Positions 8,771 through 17,863 are shown, counted from the first letter of the stretch. The stretch: DNA of 64,000 nucleotides from Thiodiazotropha sp040791665 (GCA_040791665.1 JBFNNX010000023.1:372001-436000), one strand, 5' to 3'. Program-made: numbers and translations. Notes: a model not told the origin generated them from the letters alone.

Positions 8771-9979
8771 ACGTCCCTGCACGGCCTTCCGAACAAACTG
8801 TACAGCTGCATTGTCGCTCGCCTCGCCGAGTTGCTTAATCCGCTCGTTCACATCGTCAACCATATTCAGCTTGGCCGCAGCGTCCATCGCCCGATCATAG
8901 GCCTCCACCACATCAATGCTTGTCACCTCATAACCCCACCCCTCACTCAACCAGCGAAGGGCGGCTATTGCCGATCCGAGGGCAAATGTCGGTTCCGAGT
9001 CAAGGTAATCCCTAGCCGCCCTAGTCAGGGTTTTTGGATCACAGGGACTTCGGTTGGCCAGTTCCAGTGCCAGATCATAAAATCCGAGTTCCTTGGCCGT
9101 TGCAAACCACTTCCCTTCTTCACCCGGAGTTGCAGCTATGAGGTCTGACAGGATCTGCAACTTATCCTTCATTGGATAGCGTTTTGCAACTGAGCGAAAC
9201 CGGGCGATGCAGGAAGTACCCACCGCAGCACTCAATCCGTAGCGCCGGTAGGCCTCCTCATGCAGGCCGGATGAGATCAGGATCTGCTCGCAGGCTTGGT
9301 CGATCACGGAATCAGGCTGGTTCAGTCCCCGCGAGGCTTCGGCATACTGGACTGCCTCCGCTTTCCTGCCTAAGATCAGAAGTGCTTCGACGCCATAACG
9401 ACGGTAATGCCAGGACGGGTATCGTGGTAGTTCCAATAAATCGAGCAACTCTCCATAGCGCCCCGTCACCAGCAGACAGGACAGGCAAGCTGTCGTGCCG
9501 TGAAAATAGCTGCCCGGGTTTGAATCTGACCAACAGGATGACAACGTGGATACCAACTCATCCGCCCAGCGACCGGCGACTTCCGGAGAGTCACAGAGTT
9601 CACCCCAGCGATCTCCAACAGGGGCGAGGTAATCAACACCGTCATCCTCCATTGCCTGCCAGAGTCGGTCGAGCCATCTATTACGGGTCTTCTCATCTGC
9701 AGGCGCGTTAACGACAATCGGTATCAAATCACCCAGTGTCTTGCTGACCACTGATCCAAGCGCACCACTGGAGCTATCCACGTGTTCCAGCGCCGGCCAG
9801 ATCTTTTCCATCAGACGGACAGCACCCTCTGCGCCAACTAGCGGCTCTTTCTTTGCAACCTTCTTGATTTCAGAGACAGCTTCGCGAAGACGTTGGCACG
9901 CCAGCCTTGATGCCTTCCAGCTATAAGCGCCAGCCCTGAATCGTGTAGGGAAGGACCACTTGTGCACGCTACGAGCCAT
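8753..9979 (-). CDS. Conserved hypothetical, alpha-helical repeat protein
   Basis: About 408 residues, probably cytosolic, with no signal or membrane segment. The sequence is strongly helical with short recurrent units such as LLVTGRYGELLDLL, LLILGRKAEAVQYAE and ELGFYDLALELANRSP, suggesting TPR-like or HEAT-like repeats. I recall similar proteins annotated only as hypothetical. The start at 9979 is preceded by GAGGGTA and lies just after the higA stop, so it may be the third gene of that operon. The last residues run into the decayed IS91 element, so the native C-terminus may have been replaced. Confidence 0.6.
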   Translation of the reverse strand: MARSVHKWSFPTRFRAGAYSWKASRLACQRLREAVSEIKKVAKKEPLVGAEGAVRLMEKIWPALEHVDSSSGALGSVVSKTLGDLIPIVVNAPADEKTRNRWLDRLWQAMEDDGVDYLAPVGDRWGELCDSPEVAGRWADELVSTLSSCWSDSNPGSYFHGTTACLSCLLVTGRYGELLDLLELPRYPSWHYRRYGVEALLILGRKAEAVQYAEASRGLNQPDSVIDQACEQILISSGLHEEAYRRYGLSAAVGTSCIARFRSVAKRYPMKDKLQILSDLIAATPGEEGKWFATAKELGFYDLALELANRSPCDPKTLTRAARDYLDSEPTFALGSAIAALRWLSEGWGYEVTSIDVVEAYDRAMDAAAKLNMVDDVNERIKQLGEASDNAAVQFVRKAVQGRMRASV

Positions 9980-9990
9980 TACCCTCAAAC

Positions 9991-10293
9991 TCAGGCAGCA
10001 ATCGGTTTAGCCTTCTCGATTCGTGCCCGTCGCTTTGGTGTATTTAGCGCTTTCCACACATCGTTGCGTTGCTGAAGATTCAACCAAAAATCAGCTGAAT
10101 TCCCAAATACAGTAGCCAGCATCAGTGCAGTGTCCGCCGTGATTGCGCGCCGGTTGGTACATAACTCATTGACGGTTTTTCGACTGACACCCATCGCTTC
10201 TGCCAGTTGCCCTTGAGTCAGCGCCATGGGCACGAGAAACTCCTCTGTAATCATCTCACCGACACTGACGGGTTGCCGTTTTGTGATATTCAT
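9991..10293 (-). CDS. higA: HigA-type antitoxin (VapI-like)
   Basis: About 100 residues, with an XRE helix-turn-helix in ALTQGQLAEAMGVSRKTVNELCTNRRAIT followed by the family tail DTALMLATVFGNSADFWLNLQ. It should bind and neutralise the toxin encoded just upstream and autoregulate the operon. Starts at 10293 or 10305 are both possible; the earlier one overlaps the toxin stop. It sits near the guaA-proximal end of the outer island. Confidence 0.85.
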   Translation of the reverse strand: MNITKRQPVSVGEMITEEFLVPMALTQGQLAEAMGVSRKTVNELCTNRRAITADTALMLATVFGNSADFWLNLQQRNDVWKALNTPKRRARIEKAKPIAA

Positions 10294-10301
10294 AGCCTGC
10301 C

Positions 10302-10604
10302 TCACCGATAATCGTGGTTATCCAAATAGATGTCCTGGGCCTCACCACGTTCGCCTGACCAGGTAAACACCAATCGCCATTGCTTGTTAACGCGAATCGA
10401 ATGCTTCCCGGCCAAGTTCCCTCTCAACTTTTCGAAATGATTGCTCGGAGGCGACCGTAGGTCGAGATCACAGGTCGCGTCATCAATTAACTGCAGCTTT
10501 CGGAACAGTCGCGCTTCAATCTCAGCGGGTATCTTCTTGCTGGTTTTATCTTCCAGATAAAAATCCCTTAGCCAGCGGTCCCGAAAACTCTGAATCAGCA
10601 GCAA
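10302..10604 (-). CDS. higB: HigB/RelE-type toxin
   Basis: A 100-residue RelE-superfamily toxin, with IQSFRDRWLRDFY at the start, the LDLRSPPSNHFEKLRG linker and SIRVNKQWRLVF with IYLDNHDYR at the end. These are landmarks of HigB proteins paired with VapI-like HigA. The order is toxin then antitoxin on the minus strand, and they almost overlap. Confidence 0.85.
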   Translation of the reverse strand: MLLIQSFRDRWLRDFYLEDKTSKKIPAEIEARLFRKLQLIDDATCDLDLRSPPSNHFEKLRGNLAGKHSIRVNKQWRLVFTWSGERGEAQDIYLDNHDYR

Positions 10605-11003
10605 TCTCCTTCTTTATGGGAAACTGTAACGTACCTGGTTACTTTCTGCAAGTAACAGATGTGGAGAGTGTAGACACTGGCTTACGCGGGATAGCCCGAC
10701 TTTCTCCACGAGGATAATTACGGAAATAATCGCTTTTTCAGTAAGTTATGTAGTCATTACGCTGCCAACAGTTTTAGAAAAACAATACTGTTTTTCTAAA
10801 ACACTGTGCTGGAATTGCCGGTTTCAGATTGCTCCAGAGCACCCATAAATCAAGCTCACCGATACCATGCCAAGCTCAGTTTTTATCTCATGGTATCGAT
10901 GTCTACTGCCTTGCTGCACGCAACAAATACCATTAACAATGCAGAATATATTGTCAATGAGTGATAGTTATTCCAATATAATTCAATAGCTTACGAATTT
11001 TCC
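10605..11003. other. Guaa-proximal end of the outer island
   Basis: No gene. Contains a 13-bp perfect inverted repeat with a 4-nt loop (10772-10784 and 10789-10801), which could be a terminator or protein site. It also has ATACCATG (10862-10869) and its reverse complement (10889-10896), forming a second inverted repeat. The same octamer recurs at the other island ends. Confidence 0.5.
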
Positions 11004-11118
11004 CTACTCCCACTCTATTGTCAATAAGCTTTTTTTGTCTTTTATATTCAATGGCTTATTTTCCTGCTAATTGGTAATACCATGCTCAGAAAATCCTTCA
11101 AAATGCTCGATTTCCCAC
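11004..11118 (+). repeat. Island terminal repeat, copy 2, with guaA-type core
   Basis: Begins with the 12-bp core CTACTCCCACTC (11004-11015), the last four guaA codons, and continues with sequence resembling 1790-1915. It marks the junction between the outer and inner islands, that is, an internal att site. Confidence 0.75.
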
Positions 11119-11209
11119 ATCCGACCATGCTCGGGTCCAGGGGTACGGTCACATCCATTGTGCCGTAGGGAAGCAGGTGCATAGGCAGATTGCGCGCGCG
11201 GAAAACCAG

Positions 11210-12766
11210 TCAAGTGTAATAGATCTCGGACCGGCAGGCGATGCCGTTGCGGCGCAGGACGCGTGCGAAGGCATCGGCATATGCCTTGGCGGATTCAGCG
11301 GACTGGCCGATGCGTTCAGAAGATATCGCGTAGCCGGACTTATAATGACGGCGGCCGCGCCCGTTCTTTCGCAGCCAGCGCGCAAGCGAGGTGCGCCCGT
11401 CTTCGATAACGACGACAGCACCGCCGCAATCACCCTCCATATAGACCTGGTTTTCGACCACGAGTGGCTTGGGCACACAGGCGTTCATGGCCTCCAGACC
11501 CGCCGCATGTGCAAGGTCGTATAGCGCCTGCCAGCGCTCATCACCTTTCAGGCTGTCGGAGACGAGCGGCGGCGGTCTGGCCTGCTCTTCAAGCGCAGCA
11601 TCCTTCTCGCCCGGATAGGCAGTAACAAATGAGGCGCGCTCGCCAGGCCGCACAATCCAGCCTGTCTCGATTGTCGCGGTCTCCCCGTTCTTCCCAGTGA
11701 CAGGCAGATTGGCCGTGAAGCGGACGCCATAATCATCAATGCGCACATTTTCATAGGTGACATGACCAAGTGCGTCTACGAGCTGGCCGTGAAGATAGGT
11801 CGAGTCTGATTTTGTAATACCAAGATGCTCCGCAAAGAATTTCGCCTTGCCCTTGTTGTCCTTGTGGTCAGGATTGAGCAGATAGTCCGCGATTTTGGTT
11901 GCCTGTATATTGACCTCTTCCGGCGCATCCGGGAGCTGGGAAAGGTCCCATTCAAAGTCACGATCCAGATTGCATAGTGACCGACTGAAACTCAAATCAC
12001 GCATGACCTTCTGATGAACATCGAGTGCCATGTGACGTTCCATGCGCATTTCGCTGACGAGGCCACGGGCGCTCAGCTCTGCGGAAAGAACAAGTGGCGG
12101 CGCGACATTATCAAACTGATCGTAGGGCACTACCCCTATTCCAGCAGAAGAAAATGCGTCGGCGCCTATGAAAGAAGGATCGCCCGTACCCGGCATACCG
12201 CCGCGAATATACACGCGCCCACCACTAACAAACGCGTCCTTGAACATCACCTCAATAAACAGGTAGCGGTGAAGCGGATTGCCCAGATCGGGCGAAACGG
12301 CTCCTATATAAAGCGGATGGGAACGCAACTCCTTGTCCATCCGCACGGCAATATCCGGCACGAGCGCCGGCACGAATGTGGCATCGAGTGAGCGGCGACC
12401 GACATTTTCCCAAAAGCTCTCCCGATCTACCGTATGCCATCTTTCAAGGAATGACTCCACGAAGTCTCCGACGAGAGTAGCATAGAGACCACGATCAGAA
12501 CGCTCGGTATGGCTCGTCTGGGATGTCACGAAACTATCAGGTTTGCGGCGCTTTGCCAGTTCAGCTTTGACCGCTACCGTCTTGTAGGAAAGTTGCGCCA
12601 GCAGCATACCACCGCGATAAACCCGTGTCCCCACCGTGCCGCCCGGGTCGGCAGATTTCAGCGCACGAAGAAATGCCTCGTCGAGCCACTCCCCTGCTTC
12701 TTCAGGGCTGAAAGGCGCAACGAACAGAAAGGCAACTGGCATAGTTTCTCGTGAAACTACAGCCAT
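11210..12766 (-). CDS. DUF6883-like protein of the OLD/helicase locus
   Basis: About 518 residues, third gene of a three-gene minus-strand unit. The first 270 residues match nothing I recognise. Residues about 270-385 (LPDAPEEVNIQATKIADYLL, GKAKFFAEHLGI, IETGWIVRPGE) resemble the DUF6883 domain seen in polymorphic-toxin-like proteins. A further C-terminal domain follows (FARVLRRNG near the end). The start at 12766 overlaps the helicase stop by 10 nt and has GGTGG upstream; an in-frame codon at 12802 or the ATG at 12742 are alternatives. The tight coupling implies a joint function with the nuclease and helicase. DUF6883 is a recall-based call. Confidence 0.6.
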   Translation of the reverse strand: MAVVSRETMPVAFLFVAPFSPEEAGEWLDEAFLRALKSADPGGTVGTRVYRGGMLLAQLSYKTVAVKAELAKRRKPDSFVTSQTSHTERSDRGLYATLVGDFVESFLERWHTVDRESFWENVGRRSLDATFVPALVPDIAVRMDKELRSHPLYIGAVSPDLGNPLHRYLFIEVMFKDAFVSGGRVYIRGGMPGTGDPSFIGADAFSSAGIGVVPYDQFDNVAPPLVLSAELSARGLVSEMRMERHMALDVHQKVMRDLSFSRSLCNLDRDFEWDLSQLPDAPEEVNIQATKIADYLLNPDHKDNKGKAKFFAEHLGITKSDSTYLHGQLVDALGHVTYENVRIDDYGVRFTANLPVTGKNGETATIETGWIVRPGERASFVTAYPGEKDAALEEQARPPPLVSDSLKGDERWQALYDLAHAAGLEAMNACVPKPLVVENQVYMEGDCGGAVVVIEDGRTSLARWLRKNGRGRRHYKSGYAISSERIGQSAESAKAYADAFARVLRRNGIACRSEIYYT

Positions 12767-14763
12767 GCTATACCACCGTCTTGCTGTGCGCGTCCTACAC
12801 ACCAGTTTCTACCCTTAAGAACCTCGATCTCTTGGGCGTCAAGATTGTCCCGCATTGCAATTGCCAGCAAGTGGGTTGGCCTCGTAAAAGCAACATAGTG
12901 CTGCTTGAGACGAGATTGCATGCGAGTACCTTCGGTGCCTTGGCCGGTCTTCTCGCCTAACAGCCAGGGACGGAGCGCATTTAAATGGTGGTCGTAAAAG
13001 TAAGTATCGAGCACGAGCGTTGCCGTGTGAGTTTCGCCTTTAACCGAATGGATTGAGCCAACACGGACCTCTACGGCAGGGGCATCCGAAGGAAAGCGGT
13101 AGACATTGTCTTTGCGCCTCGCTTTTCGTACTACTTCCTCATCCGGTTCCTCATCAGGCCAGACCAGGAATTCATCCAGATGGACAGGATTGATGTCCGT
13201 TCCTGACAATAACTCGGCAAGTCGAAGAATGACCGGCACCCAGGTTCCCTGCCACTCTTCGGTCTCAATGTCTGTTTCATCCTCAATGATGCGCATGACG
13301 AGAGCCAGATACGACTCTTTCAAGTCGCCCACACCTTCCAGCGATTCGAGGATTGAGCGATGCCTTCTCTTATGCTGTGTACGCTTCACTGCAGGATCAG
13401 CAATCTGTACAGCACGATAAATTCCATCTGCTATGCTCTCCACAACAGAATGCGTATCACCGCCCGTGCCAGCAGTATTCCAGCCAGCTGCAATGTATTG
13501 ATGAAATGTCTTAGGTGTGGGTTCAGCATAGCTCAGTTCATGGTCGTACTCAGGCCAATAATGCGCGACAAAGCGTGGCACGTTCGTATCTTCGCCGGGA
13601 CGGTGAACGCCACCGACGGCCGTAAATGCACCCGCCTCCAGTTCTTCGCCGGAGAATAGCGCACACAAATATCTGGCATAACATTCGAGCACGCAGGTGA
13701 TACTGGCGTCGTTAAAAAGAATGACGGCTTGCACCTTCCGCACGGACGGCCCCAGCCCAACCAGTCCCTGTGGATTCAGACCAAGCGGATTAGCAAGATC
13801 GGCGATTTGCTGACCGAAGCGGTGGCTATTGGGAATATCGCGCCTGATGGCGTCCACAGGGAACGGGTCGCTCTGCGCGCCGGTCGCCCCGGTGTGCGCA
13901 TAGATCGCTTGATTAGAGTCTCCATAGCGCTGCCGAATGACAGGATCCTCGTCAGCGATAAAAATACGGTGAAGCAATCGTGATTGTGACTCACTGTTGT
14001 CCTGCACTTCATCAATGAAGAGCAGCGGAAATCTCTGCCGAATGATTGCGACAGCTTCCGGATGCTTGTTAAGCAAGTCTTCCGCCCACATAAACAGCTC
14101 TTCGTACCGATAGTACCCGTCTTCTGTACACTGACGAGCAAGCCGACAAAGTTGTTGTGCTGCTGGCTTATTTGGATCCACGAATACCTGATTGCCGTTT
14201 TCCTTGAGAACCAGGAAATCAGGCGACGCAACATGCCAGCTACCGACAAAGTTTACGTTGGGATGCTTCTCCTTGTTAACGACAGTGGTTCTAAGCGCCG
14301 TGTATTGATTGAATGACAGTAGACGGCGCCGATGCTGTTCACAAAGAGCATCGTCTATAACTGCAATGGGATAACCCAGTGAACGCAGCCACGGGATGGC
14401 GAGAAATTCGTTCACGAAACCGTGAATCGTCCCGACATAGTGGGGATAGGAAAGCAGCGTTGCTCCGGCGGCCGTACGACCGAGACTGCGCTCGATTTCA
14501 CGGCGCGCCGCGTTTGTGTGCGATAACACGCAGATGCCTGAGCGCCTCGACTTCCACTTCCGCGCGAGAATCGCGAGTTTGGCGACAAGCAAGGTCGTTT
14601 TGCCGCTACCGGGACAGGCTTCGACATCAAGCGTTTCATTGCTGAGCAGCACGGCCGCGCGCGGATCATTGCCATCATCTCCGTGAAATGCCGTAGGCGG
14701 TAACCCAAGCACTTCACAGGCCCACCGGATATCACGATCATCGACAGGCGGCACTTTTAACAT
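12757..14763 (-). CDS. UvrD/PcrA-like superfamily 1 helicase (Gabija GajB-like)
   Basis: A 668-residue SF1 helicase: Walker A ACPGSGKTTLL (about 49-59), Walker B LLFIDEVQDNSE (about 250), motif III-like YGDSNQAIY, motif V GSIHSVKGETH and motif VI HYVAFTRPTHLL. It starts 4 bp after the OLD nuclease stop, so the two are translationally linked. An OLD nuclease followed by a UvrD-like helicase is the gene arrangement of class 2 OLD or Gabija phage defence. GajB proteins are usually nearer 500 residues, so this is a longer relative. It would act on DNA or nucleotide-activated complexes in the cytosol. Confidence 0.8.
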   Translation of the reverse strand: MLKVPPVDDRDIRWACEVLGLPPTAFHGDDGNDPRAAVLLSNETLDVEACPGSGKTTLLVAKLAILARKWKSRRSGICVLSHTNAARREIERSLGRTAAGATLLSYPHYVGTIHGFVNEFLAIPWLRSLGYPIAVIDDALCEQHRRRLLSFNQYTALRTTVVNKEKHPNVNFVGSWHVASPDFLVLKENGNQVFVDPNKPAAQQLCRLARQCTEDGYYRYEELFMWAEDLLNKHPEAVAIIRQRFPLLFIDEVQDNSESQSRLLHRIFIADEDPVIRQRYGDSNQAIYAHTGATGAQSDPFPVDAIRRDIPNSHRFGQQIADLANPLGLNPQGLVGLGPSVRKVQAVILFNDASITCVLECYARYLCALFSGEELEAGAFTAVGGVHRPGEDTNVPRFVAHYWPEYDHELSYAEPTPKTFHQYIAAGWNTAGTGGDTHSVVESIADGIYRAVQIADPAVKRTQHKRRHRSILESLEGVGDLKESYLALVMRIIEDETDIETEEWQGTWVPVILRLAELLSGTDINPVHLDEFLVWPDEEPDEEVVRKARRKDNVYRFPSDAPAVEVRVGSIHSVKGETHTATLVLDTYFYDHHLNALRPWLLGEKTGQGTEGTRMQSRLKQHYVAFTRPTHLLAIAMRDNLDAQEIEVLKGRNWCVGRAQQDGGIAWL

Positions 14764-14767
14764 CGGC

Positions 14768-16786
14768 CTAATCCTGCATCTGATCTTGTGCAGCGGGTTC
14801 GGCTTCTGGCGCTGGCGAGTCGGAGGTCACATGCTGGATAGCATCGACGATGTAATTCGGAAGAACAGCCTTCCATTCCGCCGGTATGCGCGCGTGACTT
14901 TGACCAGTACGCGCGAGGATTCGTGCGAGATACTGGGCCGTGACAGACTTCGAGACTGCGCCCTTCTCGAGGGGCGCATAGATCCGGGCCGCACGCTCGT
15001 CTTCTGACATGGCCTCCTCGGCGAATGTCTTCCAGTCCTTTAGTGCCTGCCGCGTAACACCAATGGCCTTTACCGTCTCCGATGCGATGTCGTCGTCCTT
15101 CTTCGCCAAGGCAATGGCCAGAAACAGTTCGCGCCCCAGTCCGGCGCGGGCAAGATCGTACTCAAGCGTCCAGCGGTCCGAAACAAAGGTCTCAACGCTC
15201 TGGCCGCTTGCCCGCGCACGGATCGCCTGTTTGTGCTGGTCCAGCTCCCCTTCCCCGAAATCTAATTCGGCCTTCCAACGGCGATTCTGGGGCTGGGGCC
15301 ACGCCTCCCCGGCATTCACCTTACCGACGATCTCGGGAGCACAGTCGGGCATCACATCCGTATCGGCGATACACGCAACCGGAATGCCGATCTCGCCGCC
15401 CTCCGCGGGATTTATTCTCTGGAAAATCCGTGCATATCGCCGGAACCCGGTACCCCCGACATTGACAATGGAAACCCCGCTCTCGGTCAGATCGCGGTCA
15501 ATCAACCCAGCAATTGTAGGCACAAGAATATTTTCGGCATCACCTTCAACAATGATGACACCGCGCGCGAAGAATAGATTGGCCTTCGTTACGTCGAGGA
15601 AGCGCTGCAGGAACCGGTAGTCGGAAGGACTGAGGTTCGTCTCTCCTGACGCGAGGGGAAACGCTTTTCCTCCCTGAAGCAGGAGAAGATTGTCAAGGTC
15701 GATTGCGGATGCAAGATTGGGGCTGTGTGTTGTGACAAGTATCTGAATGTCGTGGTCGCCACCGACTGGCTGCGCTCTGTCTTGCAGAAAACGCATAAGT
15801 CGAAGCTGCCGCTGCGGATGAAGATGTGCTTCGGGTTCCTCAATCATCAGGAACGGGAAACCACCCTCTTCGGAACCGAGCAGAAGCAGTTCACAAGCCA
15901 TGAACAGGATATTGTTCGAGCCGAGTCCTCTGTTGCGTGGCAAATGATCGGCTCCGGCCTCTTGAAGCTGAAGCTCAAGCTTTTCCAGGAGTTGCCGCAA
16001 TCTCGCCGCTTCATCACCGGTCGCAACACCGATATCACCGCTAAGATCGGAGCCTGCAAAGGACAGATTCTTTAGATAGTCTTCGTTCAGTCGGTCGCGT
16101 GCACCCGTGAGGCCGACGTGACCTTTGAGGAGCGCGTTGGCAAAGTCCCCAATTCCAAGAATGCTGAGCGTTGACGGGTCAGCCGGCGGACCAGCGGCAT
16201 GGTCGTATGGCACACCGGCTGTAGCGATGTCGTCCGTGTACTGGAGAATTTGCGAAAGGCGTGATCCACGTCCAGCAGACAGCGCACGCTCTGCGTCTCG
16301 CAGGGGACGAAGATAGGTTGCGCAAAGCAGGTTTCGACTCTCCGGGTCGAAAACCGGGCCATCCGCGTCGACGCCGGAGCGGACTTCAACTGACACATAA
16401 CGGCGGTATCTTGCGCGCCTTTCGGTGGCGAGCGCTTTCCAGTTCAGGTAGATGACAGGTACGCGACTGCCTTCTTGCTCTTCATATGTCAGATATTCGG
16501 CAAATGCACCGGTGTCAGAACGTGTAAGCCCAGCGAAGCGGCAGCGTATGCGAATCTCTTTGCTCTGCGTGCCTTCAGCGGGGCAGTGAAAGTCATCATC
16601 ATCAATGCGAAAATATTCCTGATCACGGGTACCGAGCGCAAGCCGCAGCGCGTCAACAATTACGGTCTTCCCGGAGTCGTTTTCGCCAACGATTGCGGTT
16701 AGTCCCGGCCTCAATCTGAGCAACGCGGCATTCTCGCCCTCACCAAACAGGCGGAAGTTCTCGACTTTGAGTTCCGAAATATACAT
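14768..16786 (-). CDS. OLD-family ATPase/TOPRIM nuclease (Gabija GajA-like)
   Basis: A 672-residue protein with an N-terminal SMC-like ATPase and a C-terminal TOPRIM nuclease. Visible motifs are Walker A GENDSGKT (about 34-41), Walker B FLMIEEPEAHLHPQRQ (about 312), the switch histidine TTHSPNLAS, the TOPRIM glutamate IIVEGDAEN (about 412), ADTDVM (about 475) and RWTLEYDL. Such proteins cut DNA and are controlled by nucleotides. The start at 16786 is preceded by GAGAGGCGG. It is the first gene of the three-gene unit; a toxin-antitoxin pair lies upstream. Length and partner order suit a class 2 OLD/Gabija-like system. Confidence 0.85.
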   Translation of the reverse strand: MYISELKVENFRLFGEGENAALLRLRPGLTAIVGENDSGKTVIVDALRLALGTRDQEYFRIDDDDFHCPAEGTQSKEIRIRCRFAGLTRSDTGAFAEYLTYEEQEGSRVPVIYLNWKALATERRARYRRYVSVEVRSGVDADGPVFDPESRNLLCATYLRPLRDAERALSAGRGSRLSQILQYTDDIATAGVPYDHAAGPPADPSTLSILGIGDFANALLKGHVGLTGARDRLNEDYLKNLSFAGSDLSGDIGVATGDEAARLRQLLEKLELQLQEAGADHLPRNRGLGSNNILFMACELLLLGSEEGGFPFLMIEEPEAHLHPQRQLRLMRFLQDRAQPVGGDHDIQILVTTHSPNLASAIDLDNLLLLQGGKAFPLASGETNLSPSDYRFLQRFLDVTKANLFFARGVIIVEGDAENILVPTIAGLIDRDLTESGVSIVNVGGTGFRRYARIFQRINPAEGGEIGIPVACIADTDVMPDCAPEIVGKVNAGEAWPQPQNRRWKAELDFGEGELDQHKQAIRARASGQSVETFVSDRWTLEYDLARAGLGRELFLAIALAKKDDDIASETVKAIGVTRQALKDWKTFAEEAMSEDERAARIYAPLEKGAVSKSVTAQYLARILARTGQSHARIPAEWKAVLPNYIVDAIQHVTSDSPAPEAEPAAQDQMQD

Positions 16787-16850
16787 CGCCGCCTCTCGTA
16801 GGTCATTCGTCAGCTATGCACCATTTTCCCAGATGACCATACCATTTGTT

Positions 16851-17132
16851 CTAAGCAGCGATTTCAATCTTGATATTCTTGCCCAGCGCTCTGGCTGCGC
16901 GCTCCAGGGTCAGCAGCGTCACCGAAGGATTATCGGGATCAAGCAACCGTTCCAATGCGGAACGACTGGTCTTCATCCGCTTGGCTAATTGAGTCTTGTT
17001 GAGTTTCTGCGCCTTCATCAATTCCTCGAGTTGGAAGGCAAGCACACGTTTAACTGCGATAGCTTCCGCTTCCGCAAGCACACCTTCCTCTTCCAGAAAA
17101 TCGTCGAAGTTGCTGCCAATGTGTTTGCTCAT
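16851..17132 (-). CDS. XRE-family antitoxin
   Basis: About 93 residues with a C-terminal helix-turn-helix (MKAQKLNKTQLAKRMKTSRS and ALERLLDPDN), typical of antitoxins for RelE/Gp49-like toxins. The start at 17132 lies one base after the toxin stop (TGA-C-ATG), showing coupling. It probably represses its own operon through the palindrome upstream of the toxin gene. Confidence 0.8.
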   Translation of the reverse strand: MSKHIGSNFDDFLEEEGVLAEAEAIAVKRVLAFQLEELMKAQKLNKTQLAKRMKTSRSALERLLDPDNPSVTLLTLERAARALGKNIKIEIAA

Positions 17133-17133
17133 G

Positions 17134-17478
17134 TCACTTCTCCAGGTTAGCTTTGCGGTCTCTAGCCAGCTGCAAATCTGCTTGAGGCGTCCTCTGGGAC
17201 TTTTTAATAAAGCCATGCAGCAGAATCATCCGTTCTCCCTTTACGGTAAACAAGATTCGTACAATGCGTTGATCAAGCCGGCATCTGATTTCCCAGAGTC
17301 CGGGTTCCATTTTTCGCACCACCGGCATTCCGATAGGCCAACCATATTGAACCGTTTTAATATCACCACCGATCGTCTTCTTGTCCTGTTTGCTCAGACC
17401 CTGCAACCACGCACGAACCGGTTCATTTCCCGACTCCGTTCGGTAAAAAACCACTTCAAGAGGCATATCAGCATCCAT
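17134..17478 (-). CDS. RelE/HigB-like (Gp49 family) toxin
   Basis: A 114-residue RelE-superfamily toxin, with LEVVFYRTESGNEPVRAWLQ at the N-terminus, WEIRCRLDQRIVRILFTV in the core and LLHGFIKKSQRTP at the end, the landmarks of the Gp49-like group. The start at 17478 or four codons later (17466) cannot be separated. It is the gene closest to guaA in the inner island, the position where an integrase gene would be expected. Confidence 0.8.
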   Translation of the reverse strand: MDADMPLEVVFYRTESGNEPVRAWLQGLSKQDKKTIGGDIKTVQYGWPIGMPVVRKMEPGLWEIRCRLDQRIVRILFTVKGERMILLHGFIKKSQRTPQADLQLARDRKANLEK

Positions 17479-17488
17479 GTGAAATAGT

Positions 17489-17504
17489 GTACCATTTTTG
17501 GTAC
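17489..17504. promoter_or_regulatory. Palindrome upstream of the toxin gene, probable operator
   Basis: GTACCA-TTTT-TGGTAC, a perfect 6-bp inverted repeat, lies 10 bp before the toxin start. Such palindromes are usual binding sites for the cognate XRE antitoxin. The role is inferred from position and symmetry. Confidence 0.5.
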
Positions 17505-17639
17505 GCTTTGCAAGCCTTCAATTCATTAATGAAAGCTAGAAATCTGAGAACAAACGACTACGCCGCTTAGAGGGCAAGGAAAGTGACCTGGGTGAGTTCA
17601 TAGTCATACGGGCGCCTGATCCAGTGTGGCTCATACTCG

Positions 17640-17863
17640 ATCACCAATACCATGACGGGTGCGACACACATGGCATGGTATAGGTGCGCCGCGCTGATTT
17701 TGAGTGCGACGATACCATGATTTATACCATGAAAAATGATAATAACTGCTTGCCGATGCCTGCCAGTGCCAGATGTTGCCAGACAGCAATGTGGATAAGT
17801 TATTGGTTTTGTGAGCTCGCTGCGTCTTGATGCCTGTCAGTGCCAGCCAGTGCCAGATCTGTG
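17640..17863. repeat. Guaa-proximal end of the inner island, repeated motifs
   Basis: No gene from 17505 to 17863. ATACCATG or its reverse complement occurs four times (17647, 17674, 17712, 17724). An 18-bp near-identical direct repeat, GATGCCTGCCAGTGCCAG, lies at 17755-17772 and 17829-17846 (one mismatch), and CAGTGCCAG occurs once more just before the att core. These look like arm-type recombinase or directionality-factor sites. Confidence 0.6.
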
